64,000 bases of DNA from positions 62,001 through 126,000 of the forward strand of contig NZ_QAOF01000007.1 in assembly GCF_003050745.1 (NCBI RefSeq), read 5' to 3'. The position numbers were made by a program, and so were the translations under genes. The notes beneath the pieces were generated by a model that worked only from the letters and a program-made list of their open reading frames with translations, did not search any database and was not told where the DNA came from. The DNA comes from Sphingomonas sp. PP-CE-3G-477 (lineage in GTDB: Bacteria; Pseudomonadota; Alphaproteobacteria; Sphingomonadales; Sphingomonadaceae). This document shows positions 8,010 through 14,969 of this stretch, piece after piece; positions within the stretch are counted from its first letter, which is position 1; each line of letters opens with the position of its first letter.

Positions 8010-8294
8010 TCAATCGGCAGGATACCGTCGACGCGTATGCAGCACAGTCACCACGTCGACCTCCCCATCGGCGGTCAGTGCATACACGATCAGATACGGC
8101 AATCCGACGACCGAAAACTCTCGCGTTCCGCTGACCTGCCCCGCACGACCCGAAAGCGGAAATTGCCCGAACATCATCGCCGTCTGGACGATGCGCACAA
8201 CCACTCGTTCCGCGGCTCTGGAGTCATCTTCGGCGATCCAATCGCGGATAGCGCGAAGGTCATCGCGCGCTTGCGGCGTGAAGTTAACGATCAA
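8010..8294 (-). CDS. ParE/RelE-superfamily toxin
   Basis: 94 residues: IVNFTPQARDDLRAIRDWIAEDDSRAAERVV followed by GTREFSVVGLPYLIVYALTADGEVDVVTVLHTRRRYP. This is the ParE pattern of an N-terminal helical hairpin then a beta sheet ending VLHxRR. The start is a TTG at 8294 that overlaps the upstream antitoxin gene by 11 bases, as in translationally coupled ParDE operons. Family members poison DNA gyrase or act on ribosomes; the target here is not determinable. The reading frame is intact. Confidence 0.88.
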   Translation of the reverse strand: MIVNFTPQARDDLRAIRDWIAEDDSRAAERVVVRIVQTAMMFGQFPLSGRAGQVSGTREFSVVGLPYLIVYALTADGEVDVVTVLHTRRRYPAD

Positions 8295-8457
8295 TCGTCA
8301 GGTCGCGTAGCACCTGTTCGACGGGGATCATCGACGACCGGTCCTGCGCCTGCCTCAGGCCACGCTCGATCTTCGCGCGCTTCCAGCTTTCATAGCCATG
8401 GTCGACCGTACCGTGATCGGCTTCCAGCTTCTCGAACTCTTCGACGTGCGTGGCCAT
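8284..8457 (-). CDS. Small ParD-like antitoxin candidate
   Basis: 57 residues from MATHVEEFEKLEADHGTVDHGYESWKRAKIERGLRQAQDRSSMIPVEQVLRDL. The helix GYESWKRAKIERGLRQAQDRSSMIPVEQV is typical of small antitoxins paired with ParE toxins. The gene lies directly upstream of and overlaps the toxin gene, the standard order. ATG 8457 is chosen because the upstream extension is implausible. It probably binds the toxin; autoregulation by DNA binding cannot be shown from sequence. Confidence 0.78.
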   Translation of the reverse strand: MATHVEEFEKLEADHGTVDHGYESWKRAKIERGLRQAQDRSSMIPVEQVLRDLTIDR

Positions 8458-8494
8458 GGGTCGAACATAGCGCACTTTGAGCTTTTCGGGTAGC

Positions 8495-9310
8495 CTAACC
8501 CCACCCACACCAAGGCGACCGCTTACCCCCACCATAGTGCCGCGCGAGGCCGTGGCGGACCAATACCGCGCCCAGCGACTCCCCGCTCCTCTCGACGATC
8601 CGCAGCTTCCGCCCATAGCGGTCGACGTCGCGCTTGATCGGGGTCAGCGTGAACGGGCCGGCGTTGAGCAGCGCCTGCATCTTCAGCGTCGCCGCTTGCC
8701 CCAGCCGTGCTTCGCGGGCGCAGCGCGGCGGATGGGTCTCCGGCGTATCGATGTCGGCGATGCGGATCTTGGTGCCCGCCATCCAGAACGTGTCGCCGTC
8801 GACCATGCAGTCGATCCGCTTGGCGTGGCCGCAGATTGTGAAGCGCGCGGAGACCGGCTTGCCGCCCGACAGCGCGGACGCGGCCGCCGCGATGGTCGAC
8901 GCCGCGCTGGCGACGCCCGCCGCAGTGGCAAGCGCGCCCGTCGCGGTAGTGGCGGCACCGACATTGATCGCGGCGCCCGCCGCCGCGGTCGCAGCGGCCG
9001 ACGCCTCCGCCTTGGCCTTGGCAGCATCAGCACCCCAACCCCAGCCACCCGGCACGCGCAGATGTCCCGCAGGCCAGGCGATGCCGAACCCGGTCGGCCA
9101 TTCGATCTTGAATCCGGGCGGTACCAGCGCCGCCCAGTCGATCTGGCGGATCACCGGCATCATCAGCCCGAGCAGCACGCCGTAGAACACCAGGCGGAGT
9201 TGCAGCAGGACTCCCGGCTTTGCGCCACGCCCGGACCCTCCGCGCCCACGCGTGGCGCCAGCGCGATTGCCGCCGAGCAACCGCATGAAATCAAACACAT
9301 ACTCCATCAT
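8495..9310 (-). CDS. Membrane-anchored thermonuclease-like (SNase) protein
   Basis: 271 residues: a Gly/Arg-rich N-terminus, one membrane helix (about 34-54), a long Ala-rich linker (about 95-150) and a C-terminal SNase/TNase domain (about 158-260). Residues equivalent to staphylococcal nuclease D19/D21 (Asp171, Asp173), R35 (Arg183), D40-T41-E43 (Asp188, Thr189, Glu191) and R87 (Arg234) are all present. It should be a calcium-dependent nuclease, probably displayed in the periplasm on an anchor. No ribosome site is seen; ATG 9310 and 9307 are equivalent choices. Immediately upstream is a 22-base alternating purine-pyrimidine run. Confidence 0.88.
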   Translation of the reverse strand: MMEYVFDFMRLLGGNRAGATRGRGGSGRGAKPGVLLQLRLVFYGVLLGLMMPVIRQIDWAALVPPGFKIEWPTGFGIAWPAGHLRVPGGWGWGADAAKAKAEASAAATAAAGAAINVGAATTATGALATAAGVASAASTIAAAASALSGGKPVSARFTICGHAKRIDCMVDGDTFWMAGTKIRIADIDTPETHPPRCAREARLGQAATLKMQALLNAGPFTLTPIKRDVDRYGRKLRIVERSGESLGAVLVRHGLARHYGGGKRSPWCGWG

Positions 9311-9314
9311 CGCC

Positions 9315-9336
9315 CGCGCGTACGCGCGCGCGCGCG
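9315..9336. repeat. Alternating purine-pyrimidine run (CG-rich, possible Z-DNA)
   Basis: Twenty-two bases of strict pyrimidine-purine alternation (CGCGCGTACGCGCG and onward), located 5 bases upstream of the SNase gene start. Such runs can adopt Z-DNA under negative supercoiling. Low complexity is an equally good explanation. Confidence 0.7.
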
Positions 9337-9820
9337 GAAGTCACCGTCCCGCCACCCGAACTTGCGGCGAGCGGAGTCGGAAACGAGGCGAACGCATCGT
9401 GAACATCGCTGATTCCATGCGCGCGTGGCAAAGTGGATTCGACGCCACCGATCGGATTTCGATGTCGGCTTGTCTCGGAGGAGGAAGGCCAGATACGTGA
9501 CGGCGTATATCGGCATGTGACGACGCACCGCGCGAAGGCTCCGACCAGGCCGTCATAGCTAACGGGCAGAACGACCGGACTTGCCCTTAGATCGCCCTCC
9601 ACATCTTCGATCTCGCCGACGAACCCGCACCGGGAGGCATCGCAGTCGGGATCGCCATGGCGAAGACAGCGAATACGCTGTCCTACACTGGCAAGCCGTG
9701 CCCAGATCGACGCATGGCATCGCTCCGATACATCCTCCCGAACACCCTGTCCGCCATAGCCGCCGTGCCATGGAGCAGGGCCGCAACTGGCCGATTTGGA
9801 GCAGTGCGAGGAATCGTGCG

Positions 9821-9846
9821 AGCGTCTACACTTCCTGTACTTCACT
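9821..9846 (-). repeat. 26-base dispersed repeat, copy 1
   Basis: On the minus strand it reads agtgaagtacaggaagtg followed by tagacgct. It matches 62065-62090 on the plus strand at 25 of 26 positions. Weaker similarity appears to continue about 60 bases further (gcacgattc/gcagaattc, then tcggccagtt/tcggcccgtt). Confidence 0.7.
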
Positions 9847-9951
9847 CGCCAACCCACTGGAAACGCTGGACACACGAAGGGCGAGAAATGGCCCTAGCCA
9901 CTCCCCGCCCCCGTTACGCATCCAGCTTATGCCTCTTGCGAGGCGCAAGGC

Positions 9952-10617
9952 TTAGAAGTGCGTGATGATGCCGAGCATCGGACGGAAGCTCTGTGCCGCA
10001 CCGAAGGTGTTGACCTCTGCGCGGATGCGGAAGCCTGCGTTGCCGGTGATGCCCTTCAGGCCAATGCTCTGCGGACCGACTTCTGCGCCGATGCCGTAGG
10101 TCACTGCGTGATAGTCACGACCGGTGTCTGCGACGACGTTCGAGCGACCCGAGAAATGGTCGAAGTTGACCCACTGGTAGCCGACCTTGCCGTAGATCAG
10201 GCCGCTGTCGCCAGCGCGGAAGCCGAAGCGGCCTGCTGCGCCGTATTCCCAATCGATGTTGCCATCGATGCCCTTGATCACGTTGCCTTCTGCGCCGACG
10301 AAGACCGGGCCGAGCGGCACGTTCACGCCGATGACGCCCTGGACCAGCGAACCCGATGGCTTGTAGCTGCGACGGGTCGAACCGTCAGCGTTGATCGCCT
10401 GCGGGATGCCGTGACCTGCCTCGTTGTCGAACTGCTCCCAGCCGCCCATCACGCCGAAATACGGCTCGATGCCGAATGCCTTCGAGCCGTCGGGCGCTGC
10501 TGCTTCGCCGGGCTGTGCGCTGTTGTCGGTGGGAGCCGGTGCCGACATGTCCTGCGCGAAGGCGGGAACTGCGACCGTTGCGGCGGCGAGGGCGATTGCC
10601 AGGGAAAGCTTACGCAT
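9952..10617 (-). CDS. Outer-membrane beta-barrel protein (opacity/porin-like)
   Basis: 221 residues starting MRKLSLAIALAAATVAVPAFAQ, a clear Sec signal peptide cleaved after AFA. The mature part has amphipathic beta-strand repeats (EPYFGVMGGWEQF, GPVFVGAEGNVIKG, WEYGAAGRFGFRAGDSGLIYGKVGYQW, FRPMLGIITHF) and ends with a C-terminal Phe, typical of OmpA/opacity-like small barrels. It would sit in the outer membrane, with a structural or permeability role. ATG 10617 is preferred because AAGGTC lies 7 bases upstream and the signal peptide begins there. It is monocistronic. Confidence 0.88.
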   Translation of the reverse strand: MRKLSLAIALAAATVAVPAFAQDMSAPAPTDNSAQPGEAAAPDGSKAFGIEPYFGVMGGWEQFDNEAGHGIPQAINADGSTRRSYKPSGSLVQGVIGVNVPLGPVFVGAEGNVIKGIDGNIDWEYGAAGRFGFRAGDSGLIYGKVGYQWVNFDHFSGRSNVVADTGRDYHAVTYGIGAEVGPQSIGLKGITGNAGFRIRAEVNTFGAAQSFRPMLGIITHF

Positions 10618-10925
10618 GAGTTTGACCTTATATCGTGTGTTGCGTGGATCCCCGACTGCACGGTGCGTCGGTTCGGTCCAGGCAAGTCGAAACCGGCCGG
10701 CGGTCACATGGTTGCACAAAAAACGTCACATTCAGGGAACTGCCAGGGAACTGTTCGCCTGTGTTGCGTTACAGCAACGGTTCCTGTCATTTACATGAAC
10801 GAACTGTGGCGCGAACGGCATGGTATAGGCAGAAATACAGCGGAAAAGCGGCAGAAAGCAGCGGCCTGCGCTGTTAACGCTCTGTGTTTACCGGCTGGTG
10901 ACAATCCGTGTGCAACGCAGCATCC

Positions 10926-11135
10926 ATGGGATTTTCACGCCTGTTCCGCAGCCGTTGGGCGGCCTTGTTCTGGTCGGCGGGGATCTTGTGGACGGCTTAT
11001 GACGTGGCTAGCGATGCGCCGGAACCGGCGGCAACCAACGCTTCGTCGGGGAATCTCGTCGAGGGGCCGACCGACGCGACCGGCGCTACATACAACGCAG
11101 GCGATCTCGCGGCCCTGGCCAACGCAACGGGTTGA
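10926..11135 (+). CDS. Small single-helix membrane protein, unknown function
   Basis: About 69 residues from MGFSRLFRSRWAALFWSAGILWTAYDVASDAPEP; a GTG at 10908 would add six residues. The N-terminus is basic, followed by one hydrophobic helix (about 10-25) and a polar Ala/Thr/Asn-rich tail. It resembles short N-anchored proteins of sphingomonads with no assigned role. No ribosome site is clear for either start. Coding bias supports it moderately. It lies divergently from the outer-membrane protein gene, across a gap of about 300 bases. Confidence 0.5.
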   Translation: MGFSRLFRSRWAALFWSAGILWTAYDVASDAPEPAATNASSGNLVEGPTDATGATYNAGDLAALANATG

Positions 11136-11171
11136 AGGCGACGCGCCCGGTACAGGCGCGTCGCGGATCGT

Positions 11172-11516
11172 TCAGGGCTTCAGCGCGACGTCGTCGGCGT
11201 CCTTCAGGTCTTCGTCGTCGTCGATCGTGTCGTCGTCGAGCTCGTCCTGGACGTCGTCCTCGTCCATGTCGGCTTCGTCCATCGTCACCGACGAGTCCGT
11301 CTCGCCGACCTCTTCGGAGTCCATCTTGGTCTCGTCGATCGACTCGTCGTCGGTGTCGTCTTCGCCCAGATCGGGTTCGAGGTCGGTCAGGATGATGCCG
11401 TCGCTCGGCCCGTTGCGCGTGGCCTCGAGGATCTCGGCGCGCTGGCTCTCGTCATAGCCCTCTTCGTCGTAGCCGTCGTCGCCCGATCCGGCACTCGGCA
11501 CCTGATGTCCGCCCAT
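11172..11516 (-). CDS. Highly acidic hypothetical protein
   Basis: 114 residues with extreme Asp/Glu content in the C-terminal two thirds (DLEPDLGEDDTDDESIDETK, DEADMDEDDVQDELDDDT). No hydrophobic segment is present, and it is likely largely disordered. ATG 11516 is preferred over GTG 11522 because GAGGAG lies 7 bases before it. The segment ATRNGPSDGIILTDLEPD is the only part that looks folded. I recognise no family; a metal-binding, DNA-mimic or low-complexity role cannot be distinguished. The repeated tcgtc codons could also inflate an open frame, but the ribosome site supports a real gene. Confidence 0.65.
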   Translation of the reverse strand: MGGHQVPSAGSGDDGYDEEGYDESQRAEILEATRNGPSDGIILTDLEPDLGEDDTDDESIDETKMDSEEVGETDSSVTMDEADMDEDDVQDELDDDTIDDDEDLKDADDVALKP

Positions 11517-11594
11517 GGTCACACTCCTCGTTCCAGGACGCCCGCACGGTGCGGGCCTACCAGATGCGAACGGTGGACGTGCGCGGTGGTTCCT

Positions 11595-12854
11595 TCAAGC
11601 GCTGACCGGCGCCGTCGATGCCGGCCGGAACAGCCGACCGCGTTCGGTCACGAGAATGGCGACCAGCGCCGCCAACCCTGCGAGCAGGAACCCGCCGACG
11701 AGTGGAACGGTGGTGCCGTCGAACGCCTGCCCGATCAGCGCACCGAACACCGCGCCGACGGTGACGCTCAGGAACCCCTGCACGCTCGACGCGGTACCGG
11801 CGATCCGCCCCATATTCTCCATCGCCATCGCCGAGAAATTGGAGGTAGCGAGCCCGAAACAGCCGAGCGTCAGCGCCTGGAATACCGCGAAACTGACCAG
11901 CGTCTCGAACCCGATCTCGATCGCGAACAGGTGGACCAGCGACACCAGGATCAGCACCGACAGCGCCCCGTGACTGATGAGACGCGTCCCCAGTCGCATC
12001 ACGATCCGCGAGTTGAGCAAATTGCACGCCGCCATCGTCACCGACGTCGTCGCGAAGATCAGCGCGAGCAGCGTCGGCCGATGGAACACGTCCGCCATGA
12101 TCTGCTGGATCGAATTGAGATAGCCGTACAGCGCCCCCATCAACGCGGTCGAGGCGAGCGTGTAGCCGAGCGAATTGCGATCGCTCAGCGTCTGCCGCCA
12201 ATCGCTGAGGATCCGCCCCGGCGTGATCGGCAGGACGTTCTCGGGTGCCAACGTCTCGGGCATCCGCAGGTAGAACCAGACCAGCACGCCCAGCGTCAGC
12301 ACCGCCACAGTCCAGAAGATCGCCCGCCAGTCGCCAAACTGGAGCACCGTCCAGCCAAACGTCGGCGCCAATATCGGCACGATCATGAACACCATGAACG
12401 CGATCGACATGACCCGCGCCATCGCCCGCCCGTGATAGCAGTCACGCACCAAAGCGATCGTCGCCACCCGCGCCGCGGCGATCACCGCGCCACCGAATGC
12501 GCGCGCCGCCAGCAGCAGCGTGAAGCTCCCCGCGGTTGCGCAGGCGACGTTGGCGATGATGTACAGGACGAGCGACCAGAGCAGCACCGTCCGCCGCCCG
12601 AACCGATCCGCGAGCGGCCCGTGGACGAGTTGCGCCACACCGAAACCGATCACGAACGCGGTGACGACGAACTGCCGTCCGTTCTCGGTCGCAACACCGA
12701 GCGAGTCGCCGATCGCCGGCAGCGCTGGCAGCATCGAGTCGATACCGAGCGCGGTCAGCGACATCAACGAGGCGACGAGCGCGACGAACTCGACGAAACC
12801 GATCGGCGCGCCGCGCATCGCTGGCGCGTCGGATTGGGGATCCTGGGTCTGCAT
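11595..12854 (-). CDS. Bcr/CflA-family MFS drug efflux transporter
   Basis: 419 residues with 12 predicted membrane helices of the DHA1 drug:H+ antiporter family. The opening ALGIDSMLPALPAIGDSLGV and the motif A-like loop GPLADRFGRRTVLL are typical of Bcr/CflA proteins, as is the RAFGGAVIAAARVATIALVRD segment in helices 4-5. It would export toxic compounds across the inner membrane using proton influx. ATG 12854 is chosen because the long upstream extension is non-hydrophobic and overlaps the divergent lipoprotein gene. The substrate cannot be deduced. Confidence 0.9.
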   Translation of the reverse strand: MQTQDPQSDAPAMRGAPIGFVEFVALVASLMSLTALGIDSMLPALPAIGDSLGVATENGRQFVVTAFVIGFGVAQLVHGPLADRFGRRTVLLWSLVLYIIANVACATAGSFTLLLAARAFGGAVIAAARVATIALVRDCYHGRAMARVMSIAFMVFMIVPILAPTFGWTVLQFGDWRAIFWTVAVLTLGVLVWFYLRMPETLAPENVLPITPGRILSDWRQTLSDRNSLGYTLASTALMGALYGYLNSIQQIMADVFHRPTLLALIFATTSVTMAACNLLNSRIVMRLGTRLISHGALSVLILVSLVHLFAIEIGFETLVSFAVFQALTLGCFGLATSNFSAMAMENMGRIAGTASSVQGFLSVTVGAVFGALIGQAFDGTTVPLVGGFLLAGLAALVAILVTERGRLFRPASTAPVSA

Positions 12855-12981
12855 GATGCGTGCGCCTGTACCCGCTCGGCCGGTCTTGCGGAACCCGCTA
12901 ACCGGCGCAGTTCCGAGATGATTGCGCGATGCGCCGCCGCCCCTATCTGTATTGTCAGAACAACACACTTCGGAGACAGCC

Positions 12982-13479
12982 ATGATCCGTCCGCTCTTTA
13001 CCGCTGCTGTAGGCCTTACCAGCGTGCTCGCCCTGTCCGCCTGCGATCGCTCGAACGAAGGCGCATCGGTCTCGATCAACGCCGATGGCGGCAACGTGCT
13101 CGGTGCGATCAACGGCGAGACCGGCGAGATGAAGATCGACGTGCCCGGCTTCCAGGGCTCGGTGAAGTTGCCGAAGATCAAGATCGATACGAGCAATTTC
13201 GATCTCAACGGCGTGCGCCTGTATCCTGGGTCGTCGATCAAGACGCTCAACATCGTCGGCGACGACAAGGCGGGTGGATTACGCGTCGCCTTCGCCAGCC
13301 CGGCAACACCCACTATCGTCCGCGACTGGTTCGCACAGCGGCTCGGGAAGGTCGGCTACCAGGTCCATCCCGAGGGCGCGAACCTGATCGGCACCACCGA
13401 CGAGAACAAACCCTTCCGCCTCGAACTCGCCCCCGACGGCAAGGACAAGGCGACCGGCACGATCGTCATCAGCGGCTGA
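12982..13479 (+). CDS. Putative lipoprotein
   Basis: 165 residues. MIRPLFTAAVGLTSVLALSAC is a lipoprotein signal peptide with lipobox LSAC (Cys21). The rest is hydrophilic with a beta-rich segment (VKLPKIKIDTSNFDLNGVRLYPGSSIKTLNIVG) and a C-terminal part that reads like a small alpha/beta domain. CGGAG precedes the ATG. Asp at position +2 after Cys suggests inner-membrane retention by the Lol avoidance rule, if that applies here. Divergent from the MFS gene with a 127-base gap. Family not recognised beyond conserved sphingomonad lipoproteins. Confidence 0.82.
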   Translation: MIRPLFTAAVGLTSVLALSACDRSNEGASVSINADGGNVLGAINGETGEMKIDVPGFQGSVKLPKIKIDTSNFDLNGVRLYPGSSIKTLNIVGDDKAGGLRVAFASPATPTIVRDWFAQRLGKVGYQVHPEGANLIGTTDENKPFRLELAPDGKDKATGTIVISG

Positions 13480-13486
13480 GGCTCCA

Positions 13487-13608
13487 ATCCTCCCCCGCCA
13501 GGGGGAGGTGGCTGGCGCTTGCCAGACGGAGGGGGAGGAAGGAGCGACGCTGGTTCCTTGTCCTCCCCCTCCGTCGCTTCGCGCCACCTCCCCCTGGCGG
13601 GGGAGGAT
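13487..13608. repeat. Type-C long palindrome, copy 1
   Basis: Large inverted repeat: atcctcccccgccagggg and ccacctccccctggcggggg form the outer arms, with a second paired block ggagggggagga/tcctccccctcc inside. It lies between the lipoprotein and oxygenase genes. A related design is at 62740-62835. Confidence 0.85.
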
Positions 13609-13700
13609 CGTGAAAAATCCTAACCCACCCCAACCCAGGCATTTGGCACGCCACCCCCGATCGCCTATATCGGGCATCCCCCAAACCGGACACGCACCCC

Positions 13701-14657
13701 ATGCTCGATACGCCCGCCGCCCAGGTCCCGACGCTTAGCCTCGCCACGCAGGACACCGACCCCGATGGCTTTGCCGCCGCGTTCGGCGAATCGTTCGAGC
13801 GGTACGGCTTCGCGATCGTCGCCGACCACGGCATCCCCGCCGACCTGATCGAGCGCGCCTGGGCCGAGACGAAGCTCTTGTTCGACCTCCCCGATGACGA
13901 AAAGCGCGGTTATCACATCCCCGGCGGCGGCGGCGCGCGCGGCTATACGCCGTTCAAGACGGAGATCGCCAAGGACGCCAAGGTCGTCGACCTCAAGGAA
14001 TTCTGGCACGTCGGTCGCGAACTCCCCGAGGGGCATCGCTATGCGGACACGATGGCGCCGAACGTCTGGCCGACGCGCCCCGAGGGCTTCAAGCCGGTCT
14101 TCCTCGAACTCTTCGCCGCATTTGACCGCGCCGGCGACAAACTCCTGTCCGCGATCGCGCGCCACCTCAAGCTCAAGCCCGACTGGTTCGATCCGGCGGT
14201 GAAGGACGGCAACAGCATTCTCCGCCTGCTGCATTACCCGCCGATCCCCGCCGATGCGGAAGGCGTCCGCGCCGGCGCGCATGAGGACATCAACCTCATC
14301 ACGCTGCTGCTGGGCGCCGAGGAAGCCGGCCTCGAACTGCTTGACCGCGCGAACGGCCGCTGGCTGTCGATCAAGCCGCCCGAGGGCGCGATGGTCGTCA
14401 ACGTCGGCGACATGCTCCAGCGGCTGACCAACAACGTGCTTCCCTCGACCACGCACCGCGTCGTCAACCCGCCCCCCGAGCGTCGCGGCCACTCACGCTA
14501 TTCGATGCCGTTCTTCCTGCATCCCGCGCCCGACTTCCTTATCGAGACGCTGCCGGGAACGATCACGCCGGACAACGCGAACCGCTATCCGAACCCGATC
14601 ACCGCGCATGATTACCTGTACGAGCGCCTCGTCGAGATCGGGCTGATCAAGAAGTAG
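13701..14657 (+). CDS. Isopenicillin N synthase-like 2-oxoglutarate/Fe(II) oxygenase
   Basis: 318 residues. An N-terminal DIOX_N domain (FAAAFGESFERYGFAIVADHGIP) is followed by the 2OG-Fe(II) oxygenase domain. Iron ligands His194-x-Asp196 (AHEDINL) and His252 (STTHRVV) and the 2-oxoglutarate-binding Arg266-x-Ser268 (RYSMPFF) are all present, so it should be active. It would couple 2-oxoglutarate decarboxylation to oxidation of an unknown small substrate in the cytoplasm. Plant and fungal homologues make hormones and antibiotics; the bacterial ones are mostly uncharacterised. No biosynthetic neighbours are seen. Confidence 0.93.
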   Translation: MLDTPAAQVPTLSLATQDTDPDGFAAAFGESFERYGFAIVADHGIPADLIERAWAETKLLFDLPDDEKRGYHIPGGGGARGYTPFKTEIAKDAKVVDLKEFWHVGRELPEGHRYADTMAPNVWPTRPEGFKPVFLELFAAFDRAGDKLLSAIARHLKLKPDWFDPAVKDGNSILRLLHYPPIPADAEGVRAGAHEDINLITLLLGAEEAGLELLDRANGRWLSIKPPEGAMVVNVGDMLQRLTNNVLPSTTHRVVNPPPERRGHSRYSMPFFLHPAPDFLIETLPGTITPDNANRYPNPITAHDYLYERLVEIGLIKK

Positions 14658-14666
14658 AGGCAGCAT

Positions 14667-14719
14667 GTTTCCCCGCGAAGGCGGGGACCCAGACTGGGCT
14701 CCCGCCTTCGCAGGAGAAC
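14667..14719. repeat. Type-B palindrome, copy 2
   Basis: Inverted repeat gtttccccgcgaaggcgggg paired with the complement of ctcccgccttcgcaggagaac, with inner arms cccag/ctggg. The right arm has two mismatches. Confidence 0.88.
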
Positions 14720-14746
14720 AAGGAGGCGCCTGCCCTGACCACTGCA

Positions 14747-14850
14747 CCACCCCGGCGAAGGCCGGGGCCCAGTTGGAAAGGTTGCAGTAACGACACGCAT
14801 CGCTTCGTTATCACCGTCCCCCAACTGGGCCCCGGCCTCTGCCGGGGTGG
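14747..14850. repeat. Type-A long palindrome, copy 2
   Basis: Same outer arms as copy 1. The right arm has tct instead of ttc in its core, breaking two pairs. Confidence 0.9.
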
Positions 14851-14969
14851 CGGTTCCTTATGGGGACACGACCGCGCGCAAACACCCCACCGCTTTTCTC
14901 CCCACCTGATACCCAACAACCACGCTTCGCCCATTGGTGCGCGCCGCTGCATCCGCTAGACCGCGCGCG

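Larger units (their letters stand above)
9311..9951. other. Intergenic region with no convincing gene
   Basis: This 640-base stretch between two minus-strand genes has several open frames on both strands, but none has a ribosome site, family resemblance or sphingomonad-like codon use. It contains an alternating CG run at 9315-9336. It also contains a 26-base sequence (9821-9846) that recurs near groEL. It may be decayed coding sequence. Confidence 0.55.
14658..14969. other. Intergenic region made of palindromic repeats
   Basis: Between the oxygenase gene and polA. It holds a type-B palindrome followed by a type-A palindrome and about 115 bases of polA leader without a recognisable operator. 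Confidence 0.7.

Noticed and set aside
9311..9951. Open frames on both strands, including one with a Cys/Arg-rich N-terminus similar to a frame over the groES-groEL gap
   Set aside because: No ribosome site, poor codon bias and no family resemblance. The shared KYRKCRR-like residues come from the 26-base repeat, not from a shared protein.
10747..10770. EcfG-like promoter (GGAAC ... CGTT)
   Set aside because: The spacer is 15 bases, whereas EcfG promoters have 16-17. Too weak to claim.
12855..13313. 153-residue N-terminal extension of the Bcr/CflA transporter
   Set aside because: Antisense to the lipoprotein gene and not membrane-like; the ATG at 12854 fits the family start.
13701..14657. 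Antibiotic biosynthesis cluster around the isopenicillin N synthase-like gene
   Set aside because: No ACV synthetase, acyltransferase or other pathway genes nearby; the family has many unrelated roles.
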